From Rhizobium sp. ARZ01 (GTDB taxonomy: Bacteria; Pseudomonadota; Alphaproteobacteria; Rhizobiales; Rhizobiaceae): a DNA stretch of 64,000 bases. The notes beneath the pieces were generated by a model, which made no database searches, was not told the DNA's origin, and saw only the letters and a program-made list of their open reading frames with translations. The position numbers and the translations under genes are program-made. The DNA is taken from assembly GCF_014851675.1 (NCBI RefSeq), contig NZ_JACVAE010000001.1, positions 2,948,571 to 3,012,570 of the forward strand, in the 5' to 3' direction. Positions 62,636-64,000 of the stretch are shown piece by piece (position 1 is the stretch's first letter; the number at the start of each line of letters is the position of its first letter).

Positions 62636-63598
62636 TCACTCGGACCGATTCCAAAGGATCTGGTATCCACCGGCGTCATCAACGAACACTGTGGCAGCAC
62701 GGCCGCCGATGGTCCCACGTGCGACTCCTTCAACTCTCATTTTCTTGTGAAAGCGTACATCGTCGACGCGCTCAACTGCGCCGTCAGTATTGCCGTCCCA
62801 TCGGTAGAGATTGAAGGGCGCCTTCGATGCGCTGGTGGCGTTTCCCACGATGATGAGAAAGTCACCTTCAGAGGTATTGTACTCGATACCCCGAATTCCC
62901 TGGTCATCTTGTTCCTGGTCAATTCCAAGCAAAATCGCCGGGAGCATCTCAAAATTGCCCAACGTCCACGGACCGCCAACGTCATTCACGCGCACGCGAA
63001 GAATAATCGGTCGGCGGTCTATCACAGGCGTCCGCAAGCCAAGCAGGAGGATGCGCTCCGCGGGATGCCAGCCAAGCCCCTCAATGTTCAACCCTCCATC
63101 GTCAGGCAAGCAATTGGGTGCCTGGCCCAATTCCGGCGCGTTGTCGATCAACCAAGCGCGAAACCCCTGGAGCAGCTCAGCTTGAAGCCTCCCTTCACCA
63201 TCAATGGCAATTCGCAGCAGACCGTCCCTGGCCGGCACCTCCTCGCCGTGCCGCGCTGCCTTCTTCTTGCCCGACTTCCTCCGCTTAAGGCTTAGCGATG
63301 AAATGGCAAGGATGAACCTGCGGCCTTGATCCTCAACCAAAGCCATTGCCTCCAGGTCATCGACACTTGCTGCTGAGATCCCTTCTATCGGTCGCCGCGC
63401 AATTGGACTTGCAGCCTGACCGTCGGAACCAAGCCGCAATTCAAAGAGAGCATCACCAATATTGTTGTCGCAAAACAGAAAGCGTGAATCGTCGATCGCT
63501 ACAATGTCCGAGGCATTGTACGGTTCACCCCCACGAGGGGGCCGCTCCGCAAAATAGTTCGGTTTGATTTTTCCGGGTTTCACAGCCGATCTTCTCAA
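62636..63598 (-). CDS. DUF3616-type beta-propeller protein
   Basis: A 320-residue protein with repeated beta strands. Blocks such as NASDIVAIDDSRFLFCDNNI, SVDDLEAMALVEDQGRRFIL, GGLNIEGLGWHPAERILLLGLR and GIRGIEYNTSEGDFLIIVG resemble the DUF3616 family, in which a 'GLNIEGL' block recurs. A basic run (KRRKSGKKKAARHGEE) lies between two strands. There is no signal peptide. It converges on the three-gene operon, with 78 bases between stops and no clear terminator. Its role, and whether it acts with that operon, is unknown. Confidence 0.78.
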   Translation of the reverse strand: MRRSAVKPGKIKPNYFAERPPRGGEPYNASDIVAIDDSRFLFCDNNIGDALFELRLGSDGQAASPIARRPIEGISAASVDDLEAMALVEDQGRRFILAISSLSLKRRKSGKKKAARHGEEVPARDGLLRIAIDGEGRLQAELLQGFRAWLIDNAPELGQAPNCLPDDGGLNIEGLGWHPAERILLLGLRTPVIDRRPIILRVRVNDVGGPWTLGNFEMLPAILLGIDQEQDDQGIRGIEYNTSEGDFLIIVGNATSASKAPFNLYRWDGNTDGAVERVDDVRFHKKMRVEGVARGTIGGRAATVFVDDAGGYQILWNRSE

Positions 63599-63877
63599 AC
63601 GAATAGCTCACAAACTCGTGCCGCCGTGCCCGGAAAACAATACATCGTTAGCGCAATCAATCAAAGGTGGGGGCAAGTGATCGCCCATAATGAGATGCTT
63701 TCCCGTCTCTTGCGACCTCAAGATTTGAAGTGCGAACGAAGGATCCGTATCTGACAAAAGATCCCCATCTGGCCATTACCTCGAACGGAGGTCTGACGTT
63801 AGAACCGGACCCGTTGCCAACGGCCTACGTCTTCGCTAACCCCACCGATTGCATGCGTAAAAGAGTCGCCAAAAACA
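63599..63877. other. Intergenic region before the tRNA terminator
   Basis: These 280 bases lie upstream of the DUF3616-type gene (which reads away to the left) and downstream of the tRNA gene. They should hold the promoter of that gene. I see no coding sequence, repeat or attachment-site copy here. Confidence 0.5.
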
Positions 63878-63909
63878 AAAGCTCCTCGACGCTTACGCGG
63901 AGGAGCTTT
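63878..63909 (-). terminator. Terminator downstream of tRNA-fMet
   Basis: A perfect ten-base stem (AAAGCTCCTC with GAGGAGCTTT) and twelve-base loop, followed on the minus strand by TTGTTTTT, lies 40 bases after the tRNA 3' end. It ends the tRNA transcript. Confidence 0.9.
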
Positions 63910-63948
63910 CGGCAAAACGACTTGAATGGCAAAATATTCAAGCTTCAG

Positions 63949-64000
63949 TGGTTGCGGGGGCAGGATTTGAACCTGCGGCCTTCAGGTTATGAGCCTGACG
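63949..64000 (-). tRNA. Initiator tRNA-Met (CAT), 3' part, cut by window edge
   Basis: The minus strand ends with anticodon stem and loop GGCTCATAACCT (anticodon CAT at 63989-63991), variable loop, T arm GCAGGTTCAAATCCTGC and acceptor CCCCGCAACCA, with the CCA encoded. This matches the 3' two-thirds of alphaproteobacterial initiator tRNA rather than the elongator. The 5' part lies outside the window. Confidence 0.93.

Noticed and set aside
63949-64000. Elongator tRNA-Met
   Set aside because: The acceptor end CCCCGCAACCA and the anticodon stem match initiator tRNA better, though the 5' end is missing.

Overview
The window reads as an alphaproteobacterium of the Rhizobiales (Sinorhizobium/Ensifer, Shinella or Mesorhizobium-like). 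The GC is high, many genes overlap as ATGA, and the gene order from about 9.1 to 35.3 kb matches the wga-wgc-wgg-wgd-wge (old name exp) galactoglucan/EPS II cluster I know from Sinorhizobium meliloti pSymB. A complete nos cluster with nosX and a pseudoazurin gene fits the same group. No species call is possible from sequence alone.

Left flank (1-8.3 kb): a minus-strand exopolysaccharide operon encodes a Wzc/ExoP-type co-polymerase, a NusG-like antiterminator, a large protein with a thymidylate-kinase-like P-loop, and a glycosyltransferase cut by the window edge. A small membrane protein, an isolated radical SAM enzyme and about 1 kb of gene-poor DNA with an IS3-family transposase remnant follow. 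A membrane GGDEF-like protein with a degenerate signature abuts the EPS II cluster.

EPS II cluster (9.1-37.4 kb): on the minus strand lie rmlD, rmlB, rmlC, rmlA, a secreted glycoside hydrolase, two paralogous pyruvyltransferases, a double glycosyltransferase, a DUF6212-like protein, glycosyltransferase wgcA and the MarR-type regulator wggR. On the plus strand lie the type I exporter pair wgdA/wgdB, the secreted RTX protein wgeA, glycosyltransferases and accessory proteins wgeB-wgeG, and a UTP-glucose-1-phosphate uridylyltransferase ending in a strong terminator. A convergent alpha/beta hydrolase follows. An almost perfect palindrome, TACTTCAA-N3-TTGAAGTA, sits between wggR and wgdA and recurs upstream of that hydrolase, suggesting a shared WggR operator. 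The products would make dTDP-rhamnose and UDP-glucose, assemble and pyruvylate the polymer, and export both it and a calcium-binding protein.

Accessory middle (37.5-49.2 kb): a LysR regulator diverges from a polyamine operon with two agmatine deiminases (one cytosolic, one with a Tat signal), a PotF-like binding protein and an amidase. Then come a small gene broken by an amber codon, a secreted PDZ-alpha/beta hydrolase, an MFS exporter divergent from a MerR regulator across a SoxR-box-like dyad, and a ferritin-like protein.

Denitrification module (49.2-58.7 kb): nosR-nosZ-nosD-nosF-nosY-nosL-nosX and pseudoazurin, a full N2O-reduction unit with a possible FNR/NnrR-type box before nosR and a terminator after the pseudoazurin gene.

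Right flank (59.0-64.0 kb): an overlapping three-gene operon of unknown function (a helical TelA-like protein, a single-span membrane protein, and a coiled-coil protein with a glycine-rich tail), a convergent DUF3616-type protein, and the 3' half of an initiator tRNA-Met gene with its terminator. The three-gene operon is the best candidate in the window for an undescribed system.
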